Source: Nonomuraea gerenzanensis
GTDB taxonomy: Bacteria; Actinomycetota; Actinomycetes; Streptosporangiales; Streptosporangiaceae
Length of the DNA stretch: 64,000 nt
Direction of reading: 5' to 3'
Assembly (NCBI RefSeq): GCF_020215645.1
Contig: NZ_CP084058.1
Location: forward strand, 6,634,001-6,698,000
Each line of letters begins with the position of its first letter. Within the stretch, counting starts at the first letter, position 1. The position numbers and the translations under genes were made by a program. Of the stretch, positions 26,185-35,143 are shown piece after piece. Below the pieces are notes generated by a model. That model had not been told where the DNA came from and ran no database searches. It saw only the letters and a list, made by a program, of their open reading frames with translations.

Positions 26185-28724
26185 CGTCCGCCGGGAACTA
26201 CGACGTGCTGAGAGCCCTCGCCGATGACGCGCCGGCCGGGGCGGACACCGCCGAAGCCGTGCAGGCGACGGCAGAAGCCCTGGCCTGGTGCCGGGAACGC
26301 CTGCCTGCCGGTGATCCCGGGCTCGTGCCGGCCCTGGTGCGTCATGCCCGGGCCGTGTCGATGGCGGGGCAGATCGGATCCGCGACCGAGTTCGCGTACG
26401 AGCTGCTCTTCGACGAGGCGCTCGCCATCCTCCGCGCGGGTCGGGGAGGGCAGGACGAGCTGGTGGCCGCGGTCCTGTGGACGTACGCCCAATGCCTGCG
26501 CCGCCTCCGTCCCGCCAAGTGCGTGACGACCCTCGAGGAGTGGCTGGGGCTCCTGCGGAAGCTGCGCGGGCCGTCCCATCCCGACGTGGCGGCGGCCGAG
26601 TGCCGGCTCGCGGGAGAGCTGCGGCAGCAGCGAAGACACCAGGAGGCCTTGACTCACTACCAGGAGTCGCTGCGCATCTGGTCGCTGCATCCGCCTGACA
26701 CATGGGGGCTGATGGCCGCGGAGGGGGTGGGATACCTGGCGGAGCTGACCGGTGATCTCGGCACGGCCGCCGACGCCTACGCCCAGGCCGTGCTGACCGC
26801 CCAGGCGCTGGGGGACGATTCGGTCGGCACCTACCTGGTGGCCTGCGCCCGAGTGGCGGCCGGACGCGGCGAAGACGCCCTGCCGCAGTTCGAGAAGGCG
26901 CTGGCGGAGCAGCGAGCGGCGCTGGGAGACGCCCATCCCGACGTGGCGGCCACCTGGATGTCCATCAGCCTGGCCACGAGCGGCGAGCGCGCTCTGCACG
27001 CCACGCGCGAAGCCTTGCGCGCCGCCGGTGCATGGCTCGAGTCGGGCGGGGCCACGACGGTGGGCGACCAGCGCCGCCGCGACTTGATCACGGTCTTCGC
27101 CCGGTACGCCGAACATCACCTGTCATGGTGGACGGCGAGCCGGTCAACCCCGGCGGAGGCCCCGATGGCAGAGGCCCTGGAGGTGGCGGCCTGGCGGCGC
27201 CGGCTACCCCAGCTGCTGTGGTCCCCCTGGCGGTTACCTGGCCGGCGTCATCCCGGCGAGGCCGAGCTCAACGCCGTGATGGCGCGGATCGCTCACCGCC
27301 TGCAGGATCGGTACCAGGCCGCGGGCAGGCGGCCGGGCGCGGCGGCAGCCGAGCCGGCCTGGATGGAGCACGTCACCGAACTGCCGGTCCTGGAGAGCAG
27401 GCAGGCCGAGCTGGAGACGCGCCTGTGGCAGGAGTGCCGGCCCGGCGTGCTGGCCCGGCCGCTGGCGTCCACCGCCATGGCCGCCGCTCGCCGGGCGCTG
27501 GCCGCCGACGAGCGCCTGGTGGACATCATGGGCGTCGAAGGACGGTACGCGGCGTTCGTGGTGGGACCGCTCGACGAGCAGAGCGCCGTCGTCGACCTGG
27601 GACCAGCGGCACGGATCGAGCAGGAGGCGCTGCGCGCGAGAGTCACGCTCGAAGGACCGGACCGGGCGGCGGCCTTCCGCGATCTGACGCCCGTGCGGGC
27701 CGCCTCCGCCGGTGATCTCCGGCCCCTGGCTCAGCTGCTGGTGGCGCCTCTGCTGCCCGCTCTGGCGGGCTGCCGGCGCGTCCGGATGGTTCTGGACGGG
27801 CCGTTGCTGCACGTGCCTTTCGGCGTCCTGCCGGTGGACGCCGCTGGAAGCCCGCTGCTGACCATGTTCGCCCTCGACTACCTGGTCACAGCCGACGATC
27901 TGGCGGCGGACACCGGTCCCGGTGCGGAGCCGGGGCCGGAGCTGGTCATGGCCGCCCCCGACTTCGACCTCGGCAGTGTGGAGCCCGGGCAGACGGGTTT
28001 CCTCTTCGGGTCGCTCGACGGCACCGCCGGAGAGGCCGAGGGCATCGCCGGGCTGCTCGGGCCGCGAGCCGTCGTCCTGCGCGGCGACCAGGCGTTGAAG
28101 GGGCGGCTGCGCGAGACGCGATCTCCCCGGCTGCTGCACCTGGCGACGCACGGCTACGTGCTGTCCGGCATGAGCGAGGCGGCGGTGCGGGAGACGGATC
28201 GCCGCCTGCGTGGCACCACGAGTGAGCTGGCAGGGCGCTTCGCGAACCTGCGCCGCCACCCCAGCCTGCGCAGCGGCCTCGCGCTCGCCGGCGCGAACAG
28301 GTGGCTGGCGCACGGCGTTCCCGGCCCCGGGGCGGAGACGGGAATCTTCACCGTGGCGGATGTCAGCGCTCTGGACCTGTCAGGCACCGCGCTGGTGGTG
28401 CTGTCGGCGTGCGACACCGGTGTCGGGGATCTCGACGCGGTGGACGGTCACGTCAGTCTCAGGGCAGCATTCCTGCGATCCGGGGCCGGAGCGGTGGTGG
28501 CGAGCCTGTGGAAGGTGCCGGACCTGCCCACCCGCGACCTCATGATCCGTTTCTACGAGTTGCTGGGCCGGGGGCATCCACCGGCTGACGCCTTGCGCAC
28601 CGCCCAGCTGGAACGTCACGCGGCCGTAGAGCCGGTACTGAACTGGGGCGCGTTCGTGTGCTACCTCGGCGCCCGACGACAAGAGGGCCAGGGGATCCGA
28701 GCTCAGAACTGGGGGAGATCATGA
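26181..28724 (+). CDS. TPR-CHAT protease (847 aa)
   Basis: Third CHAT protein. The catalytic pair is His657 in LLHLATHGYVL and Cys744 in VVLSACDTG, followed by AGAVVASLWKVPD and the ending NWGAFVCYLG. The N-terminal ~450 residues are helical repeats with TPR-like units (EALTHYQESLRIW; DAYAQAVLTAQALG). The true start is GTG 26181, since GGGAGG lies 6 bases upstream and the codon overlaps the previous stop (GTGA); the longer frame from 25995 lies inside the preceding gene. Tight coupling to the 1558-aa CHAT protein suggests the two are made in a fixed ratio and may form a complex, or one may process the other as in CHAT-gasdermin-like cascades. No gasdermin is recognisable nearby. Confidence 0.92.
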   Translation: MTSAGNYDVLRALADDAPAGADTAEAVQATAEALAWCRERLPAGDPGLVPALVRHARAVSMAGQIGSATEFAYELLFDEALAILRAGRGGQDELVAAVLWTYAQCLRRLRPAKCVTTLEEWLGLLRKLRGPSHPDVAAAECRLAGELRQQRRHQEALTHYQESLRIWSLHPPDTWGLMAAEGVGYLAELTGDLGTAADAYAQAVLTAQALGDDSVGTYLVACARVAAGRGEDALPQFEKALAEQRAALGDAHPDVAATWMSISLATSGERALHATREALRAAGAWLESGGATTVGDQRRRDLITVFARYAEHHLSWWTASRSTPAEAPMAEALEVAAWRRRLPQLLWSPWRLPGRRHPGEAELNAVMARIAHRLQDRYQAAGRRPGAAAAEPAWMEHVTELPVLESRQAELETRLWQECRPGVLARPLASTAMAAARRALAADERLVDIMGVEGRYAAFVVGPLDEQSAVVDLGPAARIEQEALRARVTLEGPDRAAAFRDLTPVRAASAGDLRPLAQLLVAPLLPALAGCRRVRMVLDGPLLHVPFGVLPVDAAGSPLLTMFALDYLVTADDLAADTGPGAEPGPELVMAAPDFDLGSVEPGQTGFLFGSLDGTAGEAEGIAGLLGPRAVVLRGDQALKGRLRETRSPRLLHLATHGYVLSGMSEAAVRETDRRLRGTTSELAGRFANLRRHPSLRSGLALAGANRWLAHGVPGPGAETGIFTVADVSALDLSGTALVVLSACDTGVGDLDAVDGHVSLRAAFLRSGAGAVVASLWKVPDLPTRDLMIRFYELLGRGHPPADALRTAQLERHAAVEPVLNWGAFVCYLGARRQEGQGIRAQNWGRS

Positions 28725-30922
28725 CAAGGGCTGCGAAGATCGCCGCCATTCAGGCGCAACGCGCGACGAGTGCGGCAACGGCGGAGGGCATGGAGCGGCG
28801 GCTGGCTGCCCTGGCCGAAGGGCTCTCCCGCCTGGAGGCCATCAGAGCCGACCTGGTCACGCGGGTCGAGGACGACGCGAGGGACCAGTTGAGCGCACTC
28901 GCGGAGCCGCTGAAGGATCTCATGCTGGGTGTGCGCAGGGAACGGGCCGAACTCGAGCGCGTCCTGGCCAGGCTCCGCCGGACCACCTTGAACATCGGTG
29001 TCGTGGGCCGGGCCGGCCAGGGCAAGAGCAGGCTTCTGCAGAGCCTCACCGGTCTGACGACCAGGGAGATCCCCGACGGTAGCGGCGGGTTCTGCACGGG
29101 CGTGCCAAGTGTCGTCAGGCACGCGCCTGGGACCACCACGTACGCGGACGTGTTCTTCCACACCGAGCAGTCCTTCCTGCACGAGGTTGTGACGCCCTAC
29201 TTCGAGCGCCTCCGCCTCGGCCGCTCCCCGACGTCGCTGGAGGACTTCGCCGGCCCGCTGCCACCGCTGGAACGGGAGGGACAGGAGGACATCGCGCGCA
29301 AGGAGAGCGCCTACGCCCATCTGTCGTCCTTCCGTACCACGCTGACCGAATACCGGCGATGGCTGGGCACGACATCCCCGCATCGCATCACCGCGGACCA
29401 GATCCGCGAGTTCGTCGCCCAGGACGATCCAGACGGGAACCGTCGTTACCACGCCTTCCGCGCGGTGCGCCGCGTCCACATCACCACCTCCTTCCCCCAC
29501 GACGACCTCGGTGGCATCGGCACCATCGACCTGCCGGGACTCGGCGACACCAACCTCGGCGACTCCCGCCTGCTGTTGAGCGCGCTCAGCGACGACGTGG
29601 ACGTGGTGCTGTTCGTACGGCGGCCCGCCCCCGAGCGGGACGCCATCCAGGACACCGACATCGATCTGTACGACCTGGCACAGAGCGCGCTGCCGGACAT
29701 TCCCATGGAGAAACGCTCGTTCCTGCTGCTCAACCATCGGCGCAGCCTCGATCAGGACAACCTGAACAACGCCAGGTTGTTCCGCGACCAGATCCCCGGC
29801 TCGGCGATCAAAGTGGCCGGCACCGACATCGTGGACTGCTCCGACGCCGAGGCCGTCGCTACGGCGTTCGAGCCCGTGGTCGACTACCTGCTCACGCACG
29901 TCGGCGAGCTCGACCGCATGCTGCTGCGGGCGCGCAGGCAGACCATGGCGGAGCTGGGCCGCCAGATCACCCTCCTGATCAGCCAGGCGCGCCGGCTCGA
30001 CGCGCTCGCCCAGCCGGCGAGCATGTGGTTCCCCACCTTCCAGTCCCTGTTCAAGCAGGCGCACACCAGCCTGTCGGCCGAGCTTGACCAGTTGGTCGAC
30101 CGGCTGAGGGAAGAGCGCGGGCTGCGTGACACGGCTTTCAGCCAGAGCGTACGAGCCGTCCTCGCCCTGGCCCGCAGTGACGACGGCATTCCCGCGCCGG
30201 AGGACATCAGGACCCGGTTCGCCGTGGAGGGCACCCGGCAAGCCGCCTACAGTCACCTGCTCGACGAGACGCGTGCCCATCTGTCCAGGCACTTCCTCGG
30301 CCTGCACGACGGGTTGCGCGAATGCGTCGGGCAGATGCACGAGGACGTGGCGGCCCTGCTCGCGCGTGCGGGCGGCCTGGCCCCGCTGAGCGGCAGGCAG
30401 GGCAGGCTCTTCCTGCTGGACGTGGCGGAGCGGATCCCGCCGACCCTGCGGCAGGGCCGGCCGAGCGAGATCCAGTACGCGCTCACCATGCTGACGGAAT
30501 TCGAGCTGAACTACCGCGGCTTCGTTCAGCACCGCATCCGGCCGTGCCTGGACGGCCTGCACGGCGACTCACCGGCCATGGCACTGCCGTCGGACGGCAC
30601 CCTGGTGGATGAGAAGACCATGCGGGAGATGCTGCGGATCTCCTACGAGGAGGCACTGGACCGCTGTGACACGGCCCTCGACGGGCTGACCACGGAGCCG
30701 AACGGCGCGGTGTTCGCCATCGTCGAGGAGTTCCGCGACCGCGTGCTGCGCGCGGAGGGCAGCACGGACGAATGGCGTGCCTTCTACCAGGACATCAGGG
30801 CAGAGCTGTGGAGCGACACCTTCTCCGCCCTGGCAGAGCAGGCAGGCCATCTGAGAGTGTGGGACGAGGCCGTACAGGCTCTGGCCTCGCTCCTCGACCA
30901 GGGTCACGAGGAGGAGAAGTGA
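28721..30922 (+). CDS. Dynamin-like GTPase with N-terminal coiled coil (733 aa)
   Basis: G1 reads GRAGQGKS at about residues 96-103, and G3 is IDLPGLGDTN; the G4 position reads LLLNHRRS rather than the canonical N/TKxD, so guanine specificity is uncertain. Residues ~20-90 form a heptad-rich coiled coil (RRLAALAEGLSRLEAIRADL) ahead of the G domain. The C-terminal ~350 residues are helical, with no obvious transmembrane segment. The ATG at 28721 has GGGGGAG just upstream and overlaps the CHAT stop by 4 bases. It is less similar to the two left-arm dynamins than they appear to each other. Membrane association through helices, as in dynamins, is inferred from the family. Confidence 0.85.
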   Translation: MTRAAKIAAIQAQRATSAATAEGMERRLAALAEGLSRLEAIRADLVTRVEDDARDQLSALAEPLKDLMLGVRRERAELERVLARLRRTTLNIGVVGRAGQGKSRLLQSLTGLTTREIPDGSGGFCTGVPSVVRHAPGTTTYADVFFHTEQSFLHEVVTPYFERLRLGRSPTSLEDFAGPLPPLEREGQEDIARKESAYAHLSSFRTTLTEYRRWLGTTSPHRITADQIREFVAQDDPDGNRRYHAFRAVRRVHITTSFPHDDLGGIGTIDLPGLGDTNLGDSRLLLSALSDDVDVVLFVRRPAPERDAIQDTDIDLYDLAQSALPDIPMEKRSFLLLNHRRSLDQDNLNNARLFRDQIPGSAIKVAGTDIVDCSDAEAVATAFEPVVDYLLTHVGELDRMLLRARRQTMAELGRQITLLISQARRLDALAQPASMWFPTFQSLFKQAHTSLSAELDQLVDRLREERGLRDTAFSQSVRAVLALARSDDGIPAPEDIRTRFAVEGTRQAAYSHLLDETRAHLSRHFLGLHDGLRECVGQMHEDVAALLARAGGLAPLSGRQGRLFLLDVAERIPPTLRQGRPSEIQYALTMLTEFELNYRGFVQHRIRPCLDGLHGDSPAMALPSDGTLVDEKTMREMLRISYEEALDRCDTALDGLTTEPNGAVFAIVEEFRDRVLRAEGSTDEWRAFYQDIRAELWSDTFSALAEQAGHLRVWDEAVQALASLLDQGHEEEK

Positions 30923-31962
30923 GCGAGAAGCCAGCCAGGCGGCAGCGCCTCGGCAACGCCCCTTGGCGGAAGATCACCGGCCGGTACGGCGAGGACGCGA
31001 TCATCGACGTCACCATGCTGGGCTCGGTCGGGGTGGGCAAGACCACGTTGCTGGCCTCGATGTACGAACGGTTCGGGCAGGTGATCGGCGCCACCGACCT
31101 TCAGGTGACACCCACTGACCGTAAGACCTCGGTGAGCCTGCAGGGCTACATCGAGGACCTCCGGCGCATCGCGGACGGCCTGCGGGTGCAGGGCGGCATT
31201 CAAGGCACCGGCGAGCTGCGGGACTACGCCTTCGACGTCGGTCGCAAGGGCCGTGCCCCGCTCTTCAAACTGCGATTTACTGACTATCCCGGCAAATATC
31301 TTCTTAATCCGGATAATTCAGACGACGAAAAGCTTCAGCGCGCGCTCGAACGGGCTCATGTCATCCTGGTGGCGATCGACTCCGCCGCGCTCATCGAACG
31401 CAACGGCCGTTATCACAACCTCATCAACATTCCTCAGATCGTCACCGACGAGATCAAGCGCATGCTGCAGGCGAGAATGGATCGGCTGATCATTCTGGCC
31501 CCACTCAAATGTGAGACCTACGTGGAGAAACCACCCGGCGCACAGGAGCTCAGGGCCAAAATAGTCGAAGAGTATCGGACGCTGCTCGACTACATCGGAT
31601 CCGGAGAGCTCCGCGAGCGTGTGGGGTGCGTGATCACCCCCGTGCAGACGGTGGGCGCGGTGGTGTTCCACCGGCTGGAGGAGGACCCGCAACACCGCAA
31701 CCCCGTCTTCGAATTCCGGGTGAAGGCCGTCGGCGCGCGGTACGCGCCGCTCCACACCGACCAACTCCTGCGGTACGCGCTGCGGTTCGTGGTGAACAAG
31801 TATCGCGACAGCGACCACCGCGGCGTCATGCGGGCGTGGTGGGAACGTGCCATGGGGACGGACGCGGCCATGGTCGAGGCCGCACGGGAGTTCGCCGCCG
31901 GCTGCAAGAGCGACGACGGCTTCGGCGTCCTGCAGAGCCATCCCTACCTGGACGGGCAATGA
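30919..31962 (+). CDS. TRAFAC-type P-loop GTPase (347 aa)
   Basis: The P-loop GSVGVGKTT is at about residues 35-43, followed by LLASMYERF, a pattern of the TRAFAC GTPases found in bacterial multi-gene conflict loci. A Walker B/G3-like strand reads LRFTDYPGKYLL. No standard N/TKxD was found with certainty (LIILAPLKCETY may be the equivalent strand). The last ~60 residues are helical. The GTG at 30919 overlaps the previous stop (GTGA), with GAGGAG immediately upstream, so the true start is not the longer frame from 30772. It is likely the switch component acting with the adjacent dynamin-like GTPase and with the membrane protein that starts one base after its stop. Confidence 0.82.
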   Translation: MSEKPARRQRLGNAPWRKITGRYGEDAIIDVTMLGSVGVGKTTLLASMYERFGQVIGATDLQVTPTDRKTSVSLQGYIEDLRRIADGLRVQGGIQGTGELRDYAFDVGRKGRAPLFKLRFTDYPGKYLLNPDNSDDEKLQRALERAHVILVAIDSAALIERNGRYHNLINIPQIVTDEIKRMLQARMDRLIILAPLKCETYVEKPPGAQELRAKIVEEYRTLLDYIGSGELRERVGCVITPVQTVGAVVFHRLEEDPQHRNPVFEFRVKAVGARYAPLHTDQLLRYALRFVVNKYRDSDHRGVMRAWWERAMGTDAAMVEAAREFAAGCKSDDGFGVLQSHPYLDGQ

Positions 31963-31963
31963 C

Positions 31964-32866
31964 ATGGGTGCCCGCTGGTTGGTGCAGACGCGCGGGCCGG
32001 GCGCCACGGAGGACTACCGGTGGCTGCCCGTCGGGCACGAAAACCTGAAGGCGCTGCGGCTCCTCGAGAAAGGGTGGCGGAAGGGCTCGTCGTTCCTCAC
32101 CCTGCTCGACGACGAGAGACCTGGGCTCCTGCTGTACCGGTTCCGGAGCGAAGGACTGCTCCTGCTGATCACAGGCCTCATCCCGGCCGGTCGCCCGGTC
32201 GACTCACGCAAACGCGCCATCAGGGTCAACGTGCTCGGCTGTACCCACGACAGCTCAGACCGGCTTCCCGGCGGGACCGATGACGGCAGCGGCGCCATCC
32301 TCGCCGTCGCCTGCGCGGCCCTGCGCGGCGACCTCTCCGACCGGCTGCCAGTGATCTACGGCTCGGACGGCGGGACCGGCTTCACGCTGGAGCCGGAGGA
32401 TTGGAACGACATGCTGGAGGACGTCAAGGGCGGGTACACGTCACCCGATACGCCGCTCACGCGCAGACCCCGCATCGACGATGACACGGAGACGGCGCGC
32501 GAGCGGGTGGCCGGCGAACTCGCGGCACTCCACAGCCAAGGGACGCTGGACCGGCTGTCCGGCACGCTGCTGGTCCTGCGCACACGCGTCCTCAGCCGAC
32601 GTCAGTCCGAGGCACTGGGAGCATGGCGGGTGCTGGTCGACATCCTGCCCGACGAGCGGGGGCCTGCGGAGCAGAGCCTCTTCAGCCAGCTCAGGGATCT
32701 CAGGAACCGGCTCGGCATCTCTCTGTTCCTCGGTCTGGTCGCGTTGGCGATGGTCGTCGCCGCGATCGTGGTGAACCTGCCGAGGTGGGACCCGCCGCCG
32801 CCGAACCCGACCACCAGCCCGACGGCGAGCACGCCCCGGAGCCCGCCCTCGACCACCGGCAGGTAG
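31964..32866 (+). CDS. Tail-anchored membrane protein of unknown family (300 aa)
   Basis: I do not recognise the soluble domain. Residues 1-~245 are globular and mixed alpha/beta (WLVQTRGPGATEDYRWLPVG; LLLITGLIPAGRP; VLGCTHDSSD). A single transmembrane helix follows at about 252-272 (ISLFLGLVALAMVVAAIVVN), then a Pro/Thr/Ser tail of ~28 residues. With no signal peptide, the bulk should face the cytoplasm and the tail should be outside. The ATG at 31964 comes one base after the GTPase stop, so it depends on translational coupling. As the last gene of the right arm it may recruit the GTPases to the membrane, or act as their regulator. Its stop meets the convergent flavoprotein gene at 32868 with one base between. 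Confidence 0.8.
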   Translation: MGARWLVQTRGPGATEDYRWLPVGHENLKALRLLEKGWRKGSSFLTLLDDERPGLLLYRFRSEGLLLLITGLIPAGRPVDSRKRAIRVNVLGCTHDSSDRLPGGTDDGSGAILAVACAALRGDLSDRLPVIYGSDGGTGFTLEPEDWNDMLEDVKGGYTSPDTPLTRRPRIDDDTETARERVAGELAALHSQGTLDRLSGTLLVLRTRVLSRRQSEALGAWRVLVDILPDERGPAEQSLFSQLRDLRNRLGISLFLGLVALAMVVAAIVVNLPRWDPPPPNPTTSPTASTPRSPPSTTGR

Positions 32867-32867
32867 C

Positions 32868-34652
32868 TCAACCGGTGTCGGCGAGGTCGTTGGCGGCCAC
32901 GTAGCCGAACGTCATGGCGGGCCCGATGGTCGAGCCTGACCCGGCGTAACTGTGCCCCATGACGGCCCCGCTGGCGTTGCCGGCAGCGTACAGGCCGGGG
33001 ATGACGGAGCCGTCCGCGCGCAGCACCCGCGCGCGGGCGTCCGTCCGCATCCCGCCCTTGGTGCCGAGGTCGCCGGGCACGATGCGGAACGCGTAGAAGG
33101 GCGGCAGCCACAGCGGGGCCAGGCACGGGTTCGGCCTGACCAGGGGGTCGGCGTAGTAGCGGTCGTAGGCGCTGTCGCCGCGCCTGAAGTCCAGGTCCCT
33201 GCCGGTGGCCGCGAACCCGTTGAACCGGCTGACCGTGCCGCGCAGCGCGGCCTGGGGCACGCCGATCTGCTGCGCGAGCTGCTCGATGGACCAGGCCTTG
33301 TAGGCGGCGCCGCCGGCGAACCAGGAGGCGGGCAGCGGCAGCAGCGGCGCGACGTCGCGGAAGAGGTACTTGTTGCGGTAGTGCTGGTCGACGATCAGCC
33401 AGGCGGGGATGTGCGGGGCGGTGGCGCTGTTGCGGTCGTACATGACGTGGACGACGTCGCTGTAGGGGGCGCCCTCGTTGACGAAGCGCACGCCGTTGCC
33501 GTTGACCAGGATGCAGCCGGGCAGGGTGCGCTCGGCCAGGCAGAAGTACGGCTCGCCGGGCAGCGGGATGGACGGGCCCCACCAGGCGTCGTCCATCAGG
33601 TCGAGCGCGGCGCCGGCCCGCTCGCCGGCCGCGATGCCGTCGCCGGTGTTCGCCTCGGCGCCCACGGTCCAGCTCGTGCCGATGGGCTGGCGCTGGAAGC
33701 GGGCGCGCATGGCCGCGTTGTGCTCGAACCCGCCCGATCCGATGATCACGCCGCGCCTGGCACTGACGGGGCCGGAGGGGGTGCTGACGCCGGTGACGCG
33801 GCCGGACTCCACGATCAGGTCGAGCATGGGGGTGTTCAGCAGCACGGGGACGCCGGCGGCCAGCAGCCCGGCGCGCAGGCCGGCGGCCAGCGACTGGCCC
33901 ATGGTCAGCGGCTTCTCGCCGCGCAGCGCGGCCTCGGTGCCCCGCAGCAGGCACGCGGCGCTCACCTCCAGGCCCTTGGGGTTGACGGCGGCCAGCGTGA
34001 GCCACTTGTAGTCGGCGCTGTGGACCACCATGCCGGCGGGGGTGGGGATGTACGGGCCGTTCAGCCGGGCCAGCTCGGCGCCGAGCAGGTTGCCGTCGAG
34101 CTGCGCGGGCTCGATGGAGCGGCCGTTCGGCATGCCGCCGGGCAGCTCCGGATAGTAGTCGGAGTAGCCGTCCATGAAGCGGAAGCGCAGGGGGCTGTTG
34201 CGCATCACGAACGACAGCATCGCCGGTCCGGCGGCCAGGAACGCCTGCTGGCGCTCGATCGGCACGGTGCCGCCGACGACGCGGGCCAGGTAGGCGGCGG
34301 CCTTGGCCGGGGTGTCAGGAACCCCGGCGGCGAGGATGACCTCGTTGTTCGGGATCCAGATGCCGGCGCCGGACCGGGCGGCGGACCCGCCGAACGTGGG
34401 CGCCTTCTCGATCACGACGGTGCGCAGCCCGCGCCTGGCCGCCGTCAGCGCCGCGGTCATCCCGGCCGCACCGGCGCCGATCACCACCACGTCGTACTCG
34501 ATCGCGGCGCGCGCCGGGACGCTGCCCAGCGCGGCGCCCGCCACCAGCGCGCCACCGGTCACGGCGGCCCCGCGCAGCACAGCGCGGCGGCTGGGGCCCT
34601 GAGGGCTCGAACTGCTCGTCGATCTCGTCAAGTCAGCCACGAGGCCAAGCAT
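32868..34652 (-). CDS. Tat-exported FAD-dependent oxidoreductase, 3-ketosteroid-Delta1-dehydrogenase-like (594 aa)
   Basis: FAD-binding fumarate-reductase/KstD superfamily. A twin-arginine signal (PSRRAVLRGAAV, then a hydrophobic stretch ending PARA) precedes the Rossmann motif VVVIGAGAAGMTAA at about residues 54-67. The substrate-domain segment SDYYPELPGGMPNGRSIEP and the C-terminal IVPGDLGTKGG with YAAGNASGAVMGHSYAGSGS resemble KstD enzymes, which introduce a 1,2 double bond into 3-ketosteroids. Export is unusual for KstD, so the substrate may differ. The ATG at 34652 lacks a clear ribosome site; GTG at 34640 is an alternative. No other steroid genes are nearby, so the assignment is to the family rather than the exact reaction. 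Confidence 0.85.
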   Translation of the reverse strand: MLGLVADLTRSTSSSSPQGPSRRAVLRGAAVTGGALVAGAALGSVPARAAIEYDVVVIGAGAAGMTAALTAARRGLRTVVIEKAPTFGGSAARSGAGIWIPNNEVILAAGVPDTPAKAAAYLARVVGGTVPIERQQAFLAAGPAMLSFVMRNSPLRFRFMDGYSDYYPELPGGMPNGRSIEPAQLDGNLLGAELARLNGPYIPTPAGMVVHSADYKWLTLAAVNPKGLEVSAACLLRGTEAALRGEKPLTMGQSLAAGLRAGLLAAGVPVLLNTPMLDLIVESGRVTGVSTPSGPVSARRGVIIGSGGFEHNAAMRARFQRQPIGTSWTVGAEANTGDGIAAGERAGAALDLMDDAWWGPSIPLPGEPYFCLAERTLPGCILVNGNGVRFVNEGAPYSDVVHVMYDRNSATAPHIPAWLIVDQHYRNKYLFRDVAPLLPLPASWFAGGAAYKAWSIEQLAQQIGVPQAALRGTVSRFNGFAATGRDLDFRRGDSAYDRYYADPLVRPNPCLAPLWLPPFYAFRIVPGDLGTKGGMRTDARARVLRADGSVIPGLYAAGNASGAVMGHSYAGSGSTIGPAMTFGYVAANDLADTG

Positions 34653-34752
34653 GCGCTTGGTTGTTTATCTCGTCAATGGACGGCTGCGGGCGCGGGCCTG
34701 CCGGCCGTCCTGCCGCGCCCTGGGAGGCCGCCGCACGGTGAGCACGCCGCGA

Positions 34753-34787
34753 CGGGCGGGCCGGGCTCCCGCGCCCGGACCCGCCCG
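34753..34787 (-). terminator. Hairpin downstream of the amidase gene
   Basis: CGGGCGGGCCGGG (34753-34765) pairs with CCCGGACCCGCCCG (34774-34787) with one bulged base and an 8-base loop, 15 bases after the amidase stop on the minus strand. It separates that transcript from the flavoprotein gene. Confidence 0.6.
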
Positions 34788-34801
34788 CCGCCCTTCCTCG
34801 C

Positions 34802-35143
34802 CTAGCCGCAGTGCTCGAACGGGCTGTCGTAGACGGCCGTGCCCGCCTTGCCGCCCCACTTCACGCACTGCCCCGCCGCCGCGGCCCGCACCGGGCCCGC
34901 GTAGTAGGCGAAGCTCCCGCTGTCGGTGATCCGGGTCTTGCCCTGCACCTCCAGGTACGCGCTGGTGGCGGTGGCCTGGCCGATCGAGGTCTTCTTGATC
35001 GTGGCCACGCAGTTGTTGCCGTTGGCCGAGTTGTAGAGCAGGAAGACCGTGCCGGCCGTGCCGAGCGCGGCGCTGTCGATCACCTTGTAGCCGGTGCCGC
35101 AGACCGACTCGGGGGTGTGCGGGTTGGTGGTGCCGCCGCCTCC
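34802..35143. repeat. Direct repeat copy 1: amidase C-terminal domain
   Basis: This 342-base block aligns without gaps to 36277-36618. In the first ~120 bases only about ten positions differ, clustered around the CVKWGGK codons. It encodes the shared C-terminal domain and the Gly-rich linker. Confidence 0.85.
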
